Source of the DNA: Pseudomonas alliivorans
GTDB lineage: Bacteria > Pseudomonadota > Gammaproteobacteria > Pseudomonadales > Pseudomonadaceae
Length of the DNA stretch: 64,000 nt
NCBI RefSeq assembly: GCF_017826695.1
Contig: NZ_JAFFZW010000001.1
Coordinates: 310,001 to 374,000, forward strand
Direction of reading: 5' to 3'
A program made the translations under genes and the position numbers. Below, one piece after another: positions 38,647 to 49,141 of this stretch; within the stretch, counting starts at the first letter, position 1, and each line of letters begins with the position of its first letter. The notes beneath the pieces were generated by a model. That model worked only from the letters and a program-made list of their open reading frames with translations. It was not told the DNA's origin and did not search any database.

Positions 38647-38813
38647 GGTGGTGCGTCCTTTTATTGTTGTTTGAAGACACTGCCTGACGTTTAACGAATT
38701 GCCGGTAGAACTGTAGAGAGTCGCGTGGCCCTGCGAGCAGAGAATTGTCGCGGGAATGTAACCGCTTCGCCCGGCCTGCCGACTCTCCAAGGTCTGGCGC
38801 TTGCGGCCTTTGG

Positions 38814-40130
38814 TCAGCGGTAGATGAACCGGTTGACCACGTTTTCCAGCATCTCCTGTCGACCGCTGACCGCCTGAGGATTCAGTTCGTCGGCGAAAGC
38901 TTTCCGGGCCAGCGACTCAAGGCTGAACTCGCCCGCCAGCACGGCTTTGCCCAACGGCTGCTGCCAGCCTGCGTAACGCTGATCCTTGAATTTCTGAAGC
39001 TGGTCGTTCTGTACCATCGCGGCTGCACGTTCCAGCGAAAGGGCAAGGACATCCATGGCCGCGATATGGCCATGGAACAGATCCACTTCATCCAGGCTCT
39101 GGCGACGAACCTTGGAGTCGAAGTTGAAGCCGCCATTCTTGAAGCCACCAGCTTTCAGAATCTCGTACGTGGCCAGGGTCATTTCTTCGACACTGTTGGG
39201 AAACTGATCCGTGTCCCAGCCGTTCTGCGGATCGCCGCGGTTGGCGTCGATGCTGCCGAAAATCCCGAGCGAGACCGCTGTGGCAATTTCATGATGGAAG
39301 CTGTGCCCGGCGAGGGTCGCATGGTTGGCTTCGATGTTGACCTTGATCTCGTTCTCCAGACCGAACTGCTGCAGAAAGCCAAACACCGTGGCGCTGTCGT
39401 AATCGTACTGGTGTTTGGTCGGCTCCTGCGGCTTGGGTTCGATCAGCAGATCGCCTTTGAAACCGATCTTGTGCTTGTGCTCGACCACCATGCGCATGAA
39501 ACGGCCCAGTTGTTCGCGTTCCTGTTTCAGGTCCGTGTTGAGCAGGGTTTCGTAGCCCTCGCGGCCACCCCACAGCACGTAGTTGGAGCCTTTCAGGCGC
39601 TGGGTGGCGTTCATGGCGCTGAACACTTGAGCTGCGGCGAAGGCGAATACTTCAGGGTCGGGGTTGCTGGCGGCACCGGCGGCAAAGCGTGGATTACTGA
39701 AGCAATTGGCCGTGCCCCACAGCAGTTTGATGCCGGTTTCTTCCTGGTGGCGCTCCAGGTGATCGATCATCTGTGCGAAGTTGTTACGGTATTCCTTCAG
39801 CGAGTGGCCTTCCGGCGCCACGTCGGTGTCGTGGAAGCAGTAGTAGTCGATGCCCAGTTTGGAAAAGAACTCGAAGGCCGCTTCAGCCTTGCCGATGGCT
39901 TGCTCCATTGGACCTGCGGCCTGCTGCCAGGGGCGCTTGAAGGTGCCGGCACCAAACACGTCGGAGCCTGGCCAGACGAAGGTGTGCCAGTAGCAGACCG
40001 CCATGCGCAGGTGCTCGCGCATGGGCTTGCCGAGGATCAGCTTGTCGGCGTCGTAGTGGTGGAAGGCAAACGGCGAATCGCTGGCAGGACCTTCGTAGAC
40101 GATCCTGTCGACAGTGGGGAAATACGACAT
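38814..40130 (-). CDS. xylA: XylA, xylose isomerase
   Basis: 438 residues, the usual class II isomerase length. It interconverts D-xylose and D-xylulose. Catalytic His lies in [10 protein letters not shown]. Metal-ligand Glu/Lys lie in [16 protein letters not shown], with further ligands in [17 protein letters not shown] and the Asp cluster in [23 protein letters not shown] 40130 is the conventional start [14 protein letters not shown]. No xylB (xylulokinase) is in this cluster, so the kinase must be elsewhere. Confidence 0.97.
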   Translation of the reverse strand: MSYFPTVDRIVYEGPASDSPFAFHHYDADKLILGKPMREHLRMAVCYWHTFVWPGSDVFGAGTFKRPWQQAAGPMEQAIGKAEAAFEFFSKLGIDYYCFHDTDVAPEGHSLKEYRNNFAQMIDHLERHQEETGIKLLWGTANCFSNPRFAAGAASNPDPEVFAFAAAQVFSAMNATQRLKGSNYVLWGGREGYETLLNTDLKQEREQLGRFMRMVVEHKHKIGFKGDLLIEPKPQEPTKHQYDYDSATVFGFLQQFGLENEIKVNIEANHATLAGHSFHHEIATAVSLGIFGSIDANRGDPQNGWDTDQFPNSVEEMTLATYEILKAGGFKNGGFNFDSKVRRQSLDEVDLFHGHIAAMDVLALSLERAAAMVQNDQLQKFKDQRYAGWQQPLGKAVLAGEFSLESLARKAFADELNPQAVSGRQEMLENVVNRFIYR

Positions 40131-40260
40131 GGGCGTGTTCCTTATTGTTCTTGGCGGTTCCCCGATACTAGCAACGGCCCTGTCGCCGTTGATTATGAAA
40201 GTCACCAACCGGCAGTGCGATTTTGAGTTGAGATTCGCGTCCTGCACGCCTAGGCTGTCG

Positions 40261-40277
40261 TTAAACGCGCTGTTTAA
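40261..40277. promoter_or_regulatory. Palindrome in the xylA-xylR divergent region
   Basis: TTAAAC (40261-40266) / GTTTAA (40272-40277) flanks a 5-base centre, 18 bases before the xylR ATG and 130 bases from the xylA ATG. It is a plausible autoregulatory site for XylR or the xylR promoter itself. Confidence 0.4.
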
Positions 40278-40295
40278 TAACGCAGTGTAAAAACA

Positions 40296-41489
40296 ATGAA
40301 AACTGTCCCTCCCGTTCACCGCATCGCGCTGCTGTTCAATGGCAGCAAGATCTACGACCGCGGCATCATCAGCGGCATCGGCAATTACCTGAGCAGCACC
40401 CGTGCGTCCTGGGACCTGTTCCTTGAGGAGGACTTCCTATGTCGTCTGCGCGGGATCGAGCGCTGGCAGGGTGACGGGATCATTGCCGATTTCGACGATC
40501 CCTTGATCGGCGAGGCGCTGGCTGGCATCAGGTTACCGGTGGTCGCGGTGGGCGGCAGTTATCAGGACGACCGGGCATATCCGAAGGGCATTCCCTACGT
40601 CGCCACCGATAACGACGCCCTGATGAAGCTGGCCTATGAGCATTTGATAGAAGCCGGACTGACCCGTTTTGCCTGTTTCAGCCTGCCCGAATCGCAGGCC
40701 AATCGCTGGGCGCAGGAGCGGGAGAAGGCCTTTCGCAGGTTGCTGCAGCGTGATGGTTTAAACGTCGATATCTATCGCGGCATGGGCACCAGCGCACCGC
40801 TCTGGGACAGCGCCGTCGAGCAGCAGATCGCTTGGCTGCAAAGCCTGCCCAAGCCTATCGGCATCATCGCCGTCAGTGACGCCCGGGCCCGGCAGTTGCT
40901 GCAAGCCTGTCTGACGGCCGGCATTGCCGTGCCGGAGCAGGTGGCGTTGATCGGTATCGACAATGACCCCCTGACCCGCACGCTGACCCGAGTTCCGCTG
41001 AGTTCGGTGATTCAGGGCACCGAAACCATGGGGCGGACCGCCGCGCACCTGCTGCATCAGATGCTGCACGGCATGCCGTCCGCCGGGACGCAGATTCTGA
41101 TACCGCCCGATGCGATCAACGTGCAGGCTTCAAGTCTGCACCAACCGCTGGGCGACCCCTATGTGATGCAGGCGCTGCTGTTCATCCGCCAATACGCGTG
41201 TCAGGGCATCAAGACTGCGCAAGTGGCAGCCTATGTTGGAATCTCGCGCTCTTCGCTGGAATCACACTTTCGCAAGGTTCGGGGCTGCAGCGTTCACGAC
41301 GAGATCCTGCGCTTCAAACTTGCCGCAGCGGCCAGCGGGCTGGAGAACACCGATTCAGCCATTGCCGACATTGCCCGCGACTGCGGCTTCACCTCGGCGC
41401 AATACCTGCACACCGTGTTCCGCCGCGAGTTCGGCTGCACGCCCAGGGAGTATCAACAGGGTGGGCATGACAGGCTTCTGTCCGTCTGA
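40296..41489 (+). CDS. xylR: XylR, D-xylose-responsive activator
   Basis: 397 residues. An N-terminal periplasmic-binding-protein-like sensor (about 1-280, LacI/GalR type without the LacI HTH) is fused to a C-terminal AraC-family double HTH (about 285-390, [19 protein letters not shown] and [20 protein letters not shown]). This matches E. coli XylR, which activates xylA and xylF promoters when xylose is bound. It is divergent from xylA. Confidence 0.95.
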   Translation: MKTVPPVHRIALLFNGSKIYDRGIISGIGNYLSSTRASWDLFLEEDFLCRLRGIERWQGDGIIADFDDPLIGEALAGIRLPVVAVGGSYQDDRAYPKGIPYVATDNDALMKLAYEHLIEAGLTRFACFSLPESQANRWAQEREKAFRRLLQRDGLNVDIYRGMGTSAPLWDSAVEQQIAWLQSLPKPIGIIAVSDARARQLLQACLTAGIAVPEQVALIGIDNDPLTRTLTRVPLSSVIQGTETMGRTAAHLLHQMLHGMPSAGTQILIPPDAINVQASSLHQPLGDPYVMQALLFIRQYACQGIKTAQVAAYVGISRSSLESHFRKVRGCSVHDEILRFKLAAAASGLENTDSAIADIARDCGFTSAQYLHTVFRREFGCTPREYQQGGHDRLLSV

Positions 41490-41576
41490 CACAGCGCAAG
41501 CGCGCAGCGGACACAGTCGACACGGTATGTCATATGTCAGGAAATTCCCGTCATCGAGGCCGCATACCGTTACGTT

Positions 41577-42950
41577 TCACGTCAACCAATGCCACAGCAG
41601 CGACGTGCCCACCAGCCCGACCACTGACACGATGGTCTGCAGTACCGACCAGACCCACAGTGTCTGCTTCAGTTGCAGGCCAAAGTATTCGCGGACCATC
41701 CAGAAGCCTGCATCGTTGACGTGGCAGAAGAACACCGAGCCTGCGCCAATCACCAGCGCTACCAGCGAGGCTTCGACAGGGGCGAGCCCGGCCATCATTG
41801 GGGCCAGGATACCTGCTGTCGTAGTGGTCGCCACCGTGGCGGAACCAGTGGCCTGACGAAGCGCGACGGCAATCAGCCAGGCCAGCAACAGATATGGCAT
41901 GTGTGCACCTTCGGCCACCTTGCTGATGGTCTGGCTGACCCCGGCATCCAGCAACGTTTGTTTGAGGCCACCACCGGCACCGATGGTCAGCAGCAACACG
42001 GCAATCGGCGCCAGGCTTTTACGCAATGTGCCGCCGACATGTTCGCGGGAAAGACCATTGGCCCAGCCCAGGCACACGGTTGCCGCCAGCACCGCGATGC
42101 TCAGTGCAACGAGTGGTTCGCCGAGAAACTTCAAGGTCAGCGCAACGTTGCTTTCAGGCTCCATTGCCACTTTGGCAAGCGTGCTGCCAAGCATCAGAAT
42201 CACCGGCAGCAGAATGATCAGCAGCGACATGCCAAAGCCAGGCTGGCGGCTGACGTCAGGCCTGGCGCTGAACAGCTTGCCCAGATCGGCAGGCTCTTCG
42301 ATGTGCATGCGCTTTGACAGCCAGTTTCCGTAAAGAGGCCCTGCAAGAATGACCGCGGGGATTGCAACGCACAGCCCCAGCAGCATGGTCAGCCCCAGAT
42401 CGGCGTGCAAGGCACTGACTGCGATCAAGGGACCGGGATGGGGCGGCATCAGCGCATGCAGTGTCGTCATGCCGGCCAGCGCCGGGATGGCGATTTTCAG
42501 CAGTGGCTGACCCGACTGGCGCGCCATGACGAAGATGATCGGCACCATCATCACCAGGCCGACTTCGAAGAACAACGGCAGACCGATGACCATCGCTACC
42601 AGCGCCATGACCCACGGCAATGTCTTGCCCTTGCCCAGCCCCAGCAGGGTAGATGCGATGCGGTCCGCAGCACCGGATTCGGCCATCAGCGCACCGAGCA
42701 TGGCGCCCAGCGCGATGATGATGCCAGCCTCGCCCAAAATACCACCCGCGCCCTTGCTGAACGCTTTGGCAACGGCTTCGGCGGGCAGCCCGGCGCCTAT
42801 TCCGGCGATGAACGTACCGACCAGTATCGACAGAAAAGGCGGAAGTTTGGTAGCGCTGATCAGCACGATGATCGTGGCGATTGCAATCAGGCAGCAGACA
42901 ATAAGACGGGTATCGTGAAACACCCAGGCAGCGGACGACAGATCCAACAC
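41577..42950 (-). CDS. GntP-family gluconate/sugar-acid:proton symporter
   Basis: 457 residues with about twelve membrane helices. GntP-family features are GLPLFFEVGLVMMVPIIFV, ALMPPHPGPLIAVSALHADLG, RQATGSATVATTT and HVNDAGFWMVREYFG. It imports gluconate or related acids such as xylonate, which would suit its position beside the xylose genes; the substrate is inferred. It is convergent with xylR. Confidence 0.9.
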   Translation of the reverse strand: MLDLSSAAWVFHDTRLIVCCLIAIATIIVLISATKLPPFLSILVGTFIAGIGAGLPAEAVAKAFSKGAGGILGEAGIIIALGAMLGALMAESGAADRIASTLLGLGKGKTLPWVMALVAMVIGLPLFFEVGLVMMVPIIFVMARQSGQPLLKIAIPALAGMTTLHALMPPHPGPLIAVSALHADLGLTMLLGLCVAIPAVILAGPLYGNWLSKRMHIEEPADLGKLFSARPDVSRQPGFGMSLLIILLPVILMLGSTLAKVAMEPESNVALTLKFLGEPLVALSIAVLAATVCLGWANGLSREHVGGTLRKSLAPIAVLLLTIGAGGGLKQTLLDAGVSQTISKVAEGAHMPYLLLAWLIAVALRQATGSATVATTTTAGILAPMMAGLAPVEASLVALVIGAGSVFFCHVNDAGFWMVREYFGLQLKQTLWVWSVLQTIVSVVGLVGTSLLWHWLT

Positions 42951-43277
42951 GGACCCCCTTTATCAATCGGTTCTATTCGGATTCTGGCCAAGGCCTCCCT
43001 GGCAGGCACTGATACAATTTGTTGCAATTTACCAAACGATACCTGAATGCGACATTGCGTCGCAGTTAATTTTCACAGGTTTTGGCTGAAGTCCCGGTTG
43101 TGCACCTGCAGGAAAAATGAGTCTCGAAACTGTCCCGATGTGATTTTTCGTCTCGCCAATTCAAGCAACACGTGATGTGTGGCGATGCAAAGAGGAATTA
43201 CGCGTTGAACGGGTTTCGCTTTCAGCCGATGTGATCTATACCTTGGGTTCACGTTATGTGAAGCCAGGAGCTTTCAG
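42951..43277. other. Intergenic region between gntP and the GvpU-like gene
   Basis: 327 bases holding both divergent promoters. The 5' side near 43010-43045 is AT-rich (ATACAATTTGTTGCAATTTA). No gene or clear operator is seen; a good ribosome site GGAG at 43266-43269 precedes the next gene. Confidence 0.4.
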
Positions 43278-43748
43278 ATGTCGGACGTCGATCAAATCGA
43301 ACAAGCGCAACCTTCTCCCAACCAGAATCACGATGATGTCATTGCCCAGATCAAGTGGCAGGGCAAGCAGATTGATTGGCTGCTGCAGTGGCTGGTCAAG
43401 TTTGTCGCCAATACCAAAGTCGAAATGGGCGTCACTCTGACGGTCGGTGGCAATCTTGTGTCAGGTAATCTCATTTCCCATGATGCGTATTTCGAGCAAT
43501 TGGCCGAGGATATTTCCGCCCCGTTCACCCAGTTCTCGAACGGTGCCGACGCGTCCATGAAGGAGATGATCCTGTCATTCAAGCCGGGCGACTCGTCTGA
43601 AGACACACCCGCATTTCATTTCATCCACCTGAAGGACTGTCAGACCTACTCAAGCGACGGCAATCCGATTTGTGAATCCGGGGTGTTGTGGCGAGGCAGG
43701 ATCGCAGCGGTAGATGGATTTACCATCGGCTTGATTGCGAAGAAATAG
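43278..43748 (+). CDS. GvpU-like protein
   Basis: 156 residues. An acidic, Gln-rich N-terminus is followed by LLQWLVKFVANTKVEMGVTLTVGGNLVSGNLI and HDAYFEQLAEDISAPF. That pattern is reminiscent of the gas-vesicle accessory protein GvpU. No other gas-vesicle gene is in the window, so the protein must have some other role here. There is no signal peptide or membrane helix. It is convergent with the ferritin-like gene at 43818. Confidence 0.5.
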   Translation: MSDVDQIEQAQPSPNQNHDDVIAQIKWQGKQIDWLLQWLVKFVANTKVEMGVTLTVGGNLVSGNLISHDAYFEQLAEDISAPFTQFSNGADASMKEMILSFKPGDSSEDTPAFHFIHLKDCQTYSSDGNPICESGVLWRGRIAAVDGFTIGLIAKK

Positions 43749-43817
43749 TGCTTTTCAGCGTTCTCATACAGAGTGCACTCCGCCCCGGCAACCTCGGGGC
43801 CTCTGGTGATGGATCGC

Positions 43818-44384
43818 TCAGCGTTTGATGCTCTTCAGCATCGCTTCGAATTCATTCAGATGCTTCATCTGACGTCGTTTGGCTTGACTCAAGACTCTGA
43901 TGAAGTGACTGTCTGAAGTGAGTGACGTAAGTTGCTCGTACACGGCTATCTGCCTTTCTTCTGTGGCAATGTTCGAGCGCAGATAATGATCGAGCTCTTT
44001 CGCATCGCGCACCGTCCTGGAAGGCTTCCGAGTGTCGTCATCCATCTGCTTTGCCGAAGCCTCGGTCGTTTCCAGTGTGTTGCTGGCAATACCCTTTGCC
44101 GTTAGCAAGGCACCGAAATCTGCATTTTCAGGTACGCCGGAAAGGTTCGACGTTTGACCTTTGGCCAGTTCCAGCAGAATCGAGGCAAGAACCCGTGCAT
44201 TCTTGATTTTTTCCTTGGCAATCCGGATGAGCGCGGCTTTGTGGGCAGGGTTGTCTTCAGTGATCGCCTGACTCAGGTACTCCGTTGCCATGGGGAGTTC
44301 GCCTTCGGTGCCTCTGAATTGCTCAAGCAGAAGGTCGAAGAACGCAAGATTGCTCATGAATGTGTGATTTTTCGGGGGGGACAT
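43818..44384 (-). CDS. Ferritin-like / Mn-catalase-like protein
   Basis: 188 residues from ATG 44384, chosen because GGAG lies six bases upstream. Two helical-pair repeats are visible: FFDLLLEQFRGTEGELPMATEYL with IRIAKEKIKNARVLASILLELA, and LDHYLRSNIATEERQIAVYEQLT with LSQAKRRQMKHLNEFEAMLK. These resemble the four-helix fold of Mn-catalase and rubrerythrin-like proteins. The first expected ExxH is changed (KEKIKN), so a full di-metal site is doubtful. It may be a stress or spore-coat-type homologue without catalase activity. Confidence 0.5.
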   Translation of the reverse strand: MSPPKNHTFMSNLAFFDLLLEQFRGTEGELPMATEYLSQAITEDNPAHKAALIRIAKEKIKNARVLASILLELAKGQTSNLSGVPENADFGALLTAKGIASNTLETTEASAKQMDDDTRKPSRTVRDAKELDHYLRSNIATEERQIAVYEQLTSLTSDSHFIRVLSQAKRRQMKHLNEFEAMLKSIKR

Positions 44385-44487
44385 GTATGTCTCCAATAAT
44401 CAAATACTCTCATATTCGATATTTCTGAACAGCTAATGAAAACGATGGTTCAGTGTTTTCGTTCAGTGATCCGACCCGCTGCACATT

Positions 44488-45135
44488 TCAGGAAGCCAGA
44501 GTGAGTTGTCCGTTCTCGACCCTGACCTTCAACCCCAGATAATTGGGCAGGGTCCAATCCTGTGTTTGGTAGGGATGCAGATGGGCCGCCGTGATCACTA
44601 CCACGCTGGCTCCCGCAGCCTTGCCTGCCGCAATGCCGGCCGGCGCGTCTTCGAACACCAGGCATTGCCCGGGCTCGACACCCAGCCGCTGTGCCGCGAG
44701 TAGAAAGCCATCCGGCGCAGGCTTGCCCTTCGTCACATCCTCGGCGGTGATGACGACATCAGGCAGGGCCAGGCCTGCAGCTTTCATGCGTGCCTTCGCC
44801 AGGGCGAGTGGGGCGGAGGTGACCACTGCCCAGCGATTGGCGGGCAACGAGGCCAGGAACTCAGCCACGCCTTCAATTGCGGCCACGCCGTCCACATCTT
44901 CGATCTCGGCCTGGGAAATGGCTTCCGCTTCCTGCTGCACGTCGATCCCTTCAATATTCTGCTTACGGACCGTATCGATGCTTCTTACGCCATGAATGGT
45001 CGGCAGGAAGCTGTCCACATCCAGCCCGTGTTTCTGTGCCCATTTCGCCCACACCCGTTCGGCGGCAATCACGGAGTTGAGCAGAGTGCCATCCATGTCG
45101 AACAGAAAGGCGGCGAAGGGCTTATGGTCAGGCAT
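44488..45135 (-). CDS. HAD-superfamily sugar phosphatase
   Basis: 215 residues from ATG 45135. HAD motif I is FLFDMDGTLLNS, motif II Thr/Ser is in AVVTSAP, motif III Lys is in KGKPAPDGFL and motif IV is in CLVFEDAPAGIAAGKAAGA. A helical cap follows motif I (C1 type), as in YfbT/YniC/GPP1-like sugar-phosphate phosphatases. The substrate is unknown. Confidence 0.9.
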   Translation of the reverse strand: MPDHKPFAAFLFDMDGTLLNSVIAAERVWAKWAQKHGLDVDSFLPTIHGVRSIDTVRKQNIEGIDVQQEAEAISQAEIEDVDGVAAIEGVAEFLASLPANRWAVVTSAPLALAKARMKAAGLALPDVVITAEDVTKGKPAPDGFLLAAQRLGVEPGQCLVFEDAPAGIAAGKAAGASVVVITAAHLHPYQTQDWTLPNYLGLKVRVENGQLTLAS

Positions 45136-45430
45136 GCTGGTCTCGCAATCAACGAATGAGCGGTAAAGATGCCCGTCCGCGCCCTCTTCGTGCAAGGCGT
45201 TAAAGCATGTCTGTTTGTTGAATCGGTAGCATCATCTTGCCATTCTCTGCGCGACAAAATGCCGCAATCGGCCTTCAGGCGGGTAAGATGTGGCCCTGAC
45301 TTGAAACACCGAATCCTGTCCGGTATGGCCTGAAAGAACTGGCACATAAAGAAAAAGAAGAAAACGCCAGGCTGCCCGCCCCGGTCGACGCACAGAATCA
45401 ACGAGTAGACGAAAAAGGCGATCAGAAAAA

Positions 45431-47122
45431 ATGACCAACACTTCGCGACCTTTGTATATTTCCTATGCAGGACCTTCACTGCTGGAAATGCCCCTGCTGA
45501 ACAAGGGCAGTGCCTTTACCCCGCAAGAGCGGGTCGAATTCAATTTGATCGGGCTGCTGCCGCAGAACGTAGAGACGATCGAAGAGCAAGTCACGCGGGT
45601 CTACAGTCAGTACAAGCAGTGCGCGACCGATCTGGACAAACATATCTACCTGCGTTCGATTCAGGACAACAACGAAACGTTGTTTTTCCGGCTGCTGGAC
45701 TCGCATCTGGACGAGATGCTGCCGATCATTTATACGCCGACGGTTGGCCAAGCGTGCCAGGAATTCTCCAAGATCTACCGCACGCACCGTGGTCTGTTCA
45801 TCTCCTACCCTGAACGCGACCGCATCGACGATATCCTGCGCAGCGCCACCAAGGACCGCATCAAGATCATCGTGGTCACCGACAGCGAGCGCATTCTCGG
45901 CCTGGGCGACCAGGGCATTGGCGGCATGGGCATCCCGATCGGCAAGCTGTCGCTTTATACCGCCTGCGGTGGCATCAGCCCGGCCTACACGTTGCCGATC
46001 GTCCTCGACGTGGGCACCAACAACCGTGAACTGCTCGACGACCCGATGTACATGGGCTGGCGTCACGAGCGTGTGTCGGGCAAGGAATACGAAGACTTCA
46101 TCGCCCTGTTCATCGATGCCGTTCAGCGCCGCTGGCCGGACGTGCTGTTGCAGTTCGAAGACTTCGCCCAGTCCAACGCCATGCCGTTGCTGGAGAAATA
46201 CCGCGACGAACTCTGCTGCTTCAACGACGACATCCAGGGCACCGCATCGGTTGCCGTGGGCACCTTGCTGGCGGCCTGCAAGGCCAAGGGTGAAAGCCTC
46301 GGGCAGCAGAAAGTCGTGTTCGTTGGCGCAGGTTCCGCCGGTTGCGGGATCGCCGAACACATCATCGCGGCGATGCAGATCGAAGGCCTGAGCGAAAGCG
46401 AAGCCCGTCAGCGCATCTTTATGGTGGATCGCTTCGGCCTGTTGACCGATGGCATGGACAACCTGCTCGATTTCCAGAAGCGTCTGGCGCAGAAGACTGC
46501 CGACGTGTCTGGCTGGATTGCCGGCTCCGAGACGTTCCCGACGCTGCTCGACGTGGTCACCCACGCTGGCGCCACGGTATTGATCGGTGTATCGGGCCAG
46601 CGTGGGCTGTTCACCGAGCAGGTCATCCGTGAAGTTCACAAGCACTGCGCCAAGCCGCTGGTGATGCCATTGTCGAACCCGACCTCCAAGGTCGAAGCCA
46701 CGCCGGAAGAAATTCTGCGCTGGACCGACGGCAACGCATTGGTCGCTACGGGCAGTCCATTTGCTCCGGTTGAAATCAATGGCCGCACCGTGCATATCGC
46801 TCAGTGCAACAACTCCTACATCTTTCCTGGCATCGGTCTGGGCGTAGTAGCCTGCAAGGCCACCCGCATCACTGACCGTATGTTGATGGCCGCCTCCAAC
46901 GCATTGGCCGAATGCTCACCGATGGTGACAGGGCAGGGTGACGCGGTGCTGCCGCCGCTCAAGGAAATCCAGCAGGTCAGCCGCAAGATCGCGCTGGCAG
47001 TCGCCAAAGAGGCCCAGGCCGAAGGTCTGGCGCTGGAAACCACCGAAGAAGTGTTGCTGGCCGCCATCGAGCGCAACTTCTGGCTGCCCGATTACCGTGC
47101 CTACCGTCGTCGTTCAGTCTGA
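45431..47122 (+). CDS. maeA: NAD-dependent malic enzyme
   Basis: 563 residues, full length for the large malic enzymes. Oxidative decarboxylation of malate to pyruvate. The proton-donor Tyr is in [12 protein letters not shown], metal ligands are in FEDF and FNDDIQGTA, and the NAD-binding loop is [16 protein letters not shown]. The malic-enzyme signature is visible around [15 protein letters not shown]. It is monocistronic and ends in a strong terminator. Confidence 0.96.
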   Translation: MTNTSRPLYISYAGPSLLEMPLLNKGSAFTPQERVEFNLIGLLPQNVETIEEQVTRVYSQYKQCATDLDKHIYLRSIQDNNETLFFRLLDSHLDEMLPIIYTPTVGQACQEFSKIYRTHRGLFISYPERDRIDDILRSATKDRIKIIVVTDSERILGLGDQGIGGMGIPIGKLSLYTACGGISPAYTLPIVLDVGTNNRELLDDPMYMGWRHERVSGKEYEDFIALFIDAVQRRWPDVLLQFEDFAQSNAMPLLEKYRDELCCFNDDIQGTASVAVGTLLAACKAKGESLGQQKVVFVGAGSAGCGIAEHIIAAMQIEGLSESEARQRIFMVDRFGLLTDGMDNLLDFQKRLAQKTADVSGWIAGSETFPTLLDVVTHAGATVLIGVSGQRGLFTEQVIREVHKHCAKPLVMPLSNPTSKVEATPEEILRWTDGNALVATGSPFAPVEINGRTVHIAQCNNSYIFPGIGLGVVACKATRITDRMLMAASNALAECSPMVTGQGDAVLPPLKEIQQVSRKIALAVAKEAQAEGLALETTEEVLLAAIERNFWLPDYRAYRRRSV

Positions 47123-47143
47123 TTGGCTGAAGAAGACCAAACA

Positions 47144-47176
47144 CGCCCCCGCAAGCCTGCTTGCGGGGGCGTTTTA
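47144..47176 (+). terminator. Terminator of maeA
   Basis: A perfect 12-bp stem CGCCCCCGCAAG (47144-47155) / CTTGCGGGGGCG (47160-47171) with a 4-nt loop and TTTTA after it lies 22 bases past the stop. Confidence 0.93.
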
Positions 47177-47358
47177 TGAGGGGAATCAGCGGTTTGCCTG
47201 AATCCTGCCTGTCTCGCCGTGAAATAATATTAATCCAACCCAGTGTTCGCACACTTTTCACATAAAATTGATAGGGCGCTGCTTACAGTCCGCCCGATTG
47301 GGGACGTTGCCTCGTTGATGCTTCACCCGGTACATATCAATCAGATAAGCAGAGTGCG

Positions 47359-48999
47359 ATGCCGAAAATCAGAAGTGTCAGACCAGAGGCCGTCACGTTA
47401 CTGGCCAGCTTTTTTTTACTGTCGTTTTTTAATTTCAATCTCTGGCAGCATCTGTTTGCAATTACCAGTTCCGACACCAAAGGCATCGCCATGCGCGTGG
47501 CGTTCGGCGTCATGCTCTTCTGTGTATTCAATCTATGCCTGACGCTCGTGGCGTTCAGGCGCGTTTTCAAGCCTGTGTTGATGCTGATGTTCATGATCAG
47601 TGCGGGAGTCGCCTACTTCATGGGCGAATACGGCGTAATGATCGACGCGGGCATGTTTCGCAACTTTGCGGAAACCAACGCTACTGAAGTGCAGGGGCTG
47701 CTGTCGCTGAAACTGATTGCCTACCTCCTTTTACTGGGCATCCTGCCGTCGCTGCTGTTGTGGAAAACCCCGATCAATTACCGCCGCTGGCACCGCGACC
47801 TGTTCAGTAAACTGGTCGTGGGCGTTGTCTGCAGTCTTGCAGTTGGTGGCGCTGCATTGGCCAACTACCAAGGGCTTTCTTCGCTGTTTCGCAATCATCA
47901 CGAATTGCGCCTGATGGTGGTGCCCAGTAACTATATTGGCGCGTCGGTGGGGTATCTGAATGAGCAGGTCATGTCTGCCCGACGCCCTTTCGTGAAACTC
48001 GGCGAGGACGCGAAACGCTCTGCGGATATGGCGGCGCATACCCGCAAGTCACTGACTGTACTGGTTGTGGGTGAAAGTGCGAGGGCCGAAAACTTCGGCA
48101 TACTGGGCTACGGACGTAATACCACGCCAAACCTGAGCAATGAACGCGACCTTGTGGCGTTTACCGACGTGTATTCGTGCGGCACTGAAACGGCGGTGTC
48201 AGTACCGTGCATGTTTTCCAACCTGGGGCGAAAGGATTACGACGGCACCAGGGCCCATAATCAGGAAGGTCTGCTGGATGTGCTCCAGCGCGCCGGAATT
48301 CAGGTCGTGTGGCGCGACAATCAGGCCGGTTGCAAGGGCACCTGCGACCGCGTCGCCTTTCAGGACGTCAGCAACCTGAAGGATCCGCAGCTGTGCAACA
48401 ACCACGAATGCCGTGACGAGATTCTGCTGCAGGGTCTGGAAGGGTTCATCAACAGTCTGGACAAGGATACGGTACTGGTTCTGCACCAGATGGGCAGTCA
48501 CGGGCCGGAATACTTCAAACGCTATCCGAAAGAATATGAAAGATTCACCCCCGTGTGTGAAAGCAACGCGCTGAACAACTGCAGCCGCGACAGTATCGTC
48601 AATGGCTACGACAACACGCTGCTGTACACCGATCACGTGCTGTCGAAGCTGATCGGTGTATTGCGCGCGCATCAGGACAACGTCGATACCGCGATGATTT
48701 ATTTGTCCGACCACGGCGAATCGCTGGGCGAGTACAACCTGTTTCTGCATGGCACGCCGTATCTGCTGGCGCCGGATCAGCAGAAACACGTGCCCATGCT
48801 TATCTGGTTGTCGGAAAACTATCAGCGGTCCTACGCCGTCACGCCACAATGCCTGGCCAGGGAGCGCAACACGCCGCTCAGTCAGGACAATCTCTTTCAT
48901 TCCATGCTGGGTCTGTTGAAAGTTGACACCAAGGTCTACAACCCCGCACTGGACCTGTTTGCCGGGTGCCGCAGCGAGGCCGCGGCCAGTGCGCCATGA
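47359..48999 (+). CDS. eptA: Lipid A phosphoethanolamine transferase (EptA-like)
   Basis: 546 residues. Five N-terminal membrane helices (about 12-165) anchor a periplasmic sulfatase-fold domain. Metal ligand Glu is in VVGESARAENFG, the catalytic Thr is near 278 in CGTETAVSVPCMFS, and metal ligands are in YLSDHGESLGEYNLFLHG. Paired Cys residues (NQAGCKGTCD, NNHEC) form the usual disulfides. It adds phosphoethanolamine to lipid A, lowering negative charge and conferring polymyxin and antimicrobial-peptide tolerance. It is preceded by an AT-rich leader (47220-47270) where a two-component promoter could lie. Confidence 0.93.
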   Translation: MPKIRSVRPEAVTLLASFFLLSFFNFNLWQHLFAITSSDTKGIAMRVAFGVMLFCVFNLCLTLVAFRRVFKPVLMLMFMISAGVAYFMGEYGVMIDAGMFRNFAETNATEVQGLLSLKLIAYLLLLGILPSLLLWKTPINYRRWHRDLFSKLVVGVVCSLAVGGAALANYQGLSSLFRNHHELRLMVVPSNYIGASVGYLNEQVMSARRPFVKLGEDAKRSADMAAHTRKSLTVLVVGESARAENFGILGYGRNTTPNLSNERDLVAFTDVYSCGTETAVSVPCMFSNLGRKDYDGTRAHNQEGLLDVLQRAGIQVVWRDNQAGCKGTCDRVAFQDVSNLKDPQLCNNHECRDEILLQGLEGFINSLDKDTVLVLHQMGSHGPEYFKRYPKEYERFTPVCESNALNNCSRDSIVNGYDNTLLYTDHVLSKLIGVLRAHQDNVDTAMIYLSDHGESLGEYNLFLHGTPYLLAPDQQKHVPMLIWLSENYQRSYAVTPQCLARERNTPLSQDNLFHSMLGLLKVDTKVYNPALDLFAGCRSEAAASAP

Positions 49000-49141
49000 G
49001 CCTGATCGCTGTGCAGGTAGCGTCGGGTTTGCGGTCATTTCTGCAATCATTTTCATCAAGATGCGCAAGACCGGGACGACAGATGCGCGATAACACCCGG
49101 CGGCGATATATACTGCGCGCCATTGTTCAAGGGAGAGCCGT

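Noticed and set aside
35402..40226. Several 260-490 codon plus-strand frames over xylHGFA
   Set aside because: They are shadows of the xylose genes on the opposite strand.
45476..46795. 439-codon minus-strand frame
   Set aside because: It is antisense to the malic enzyme gene.
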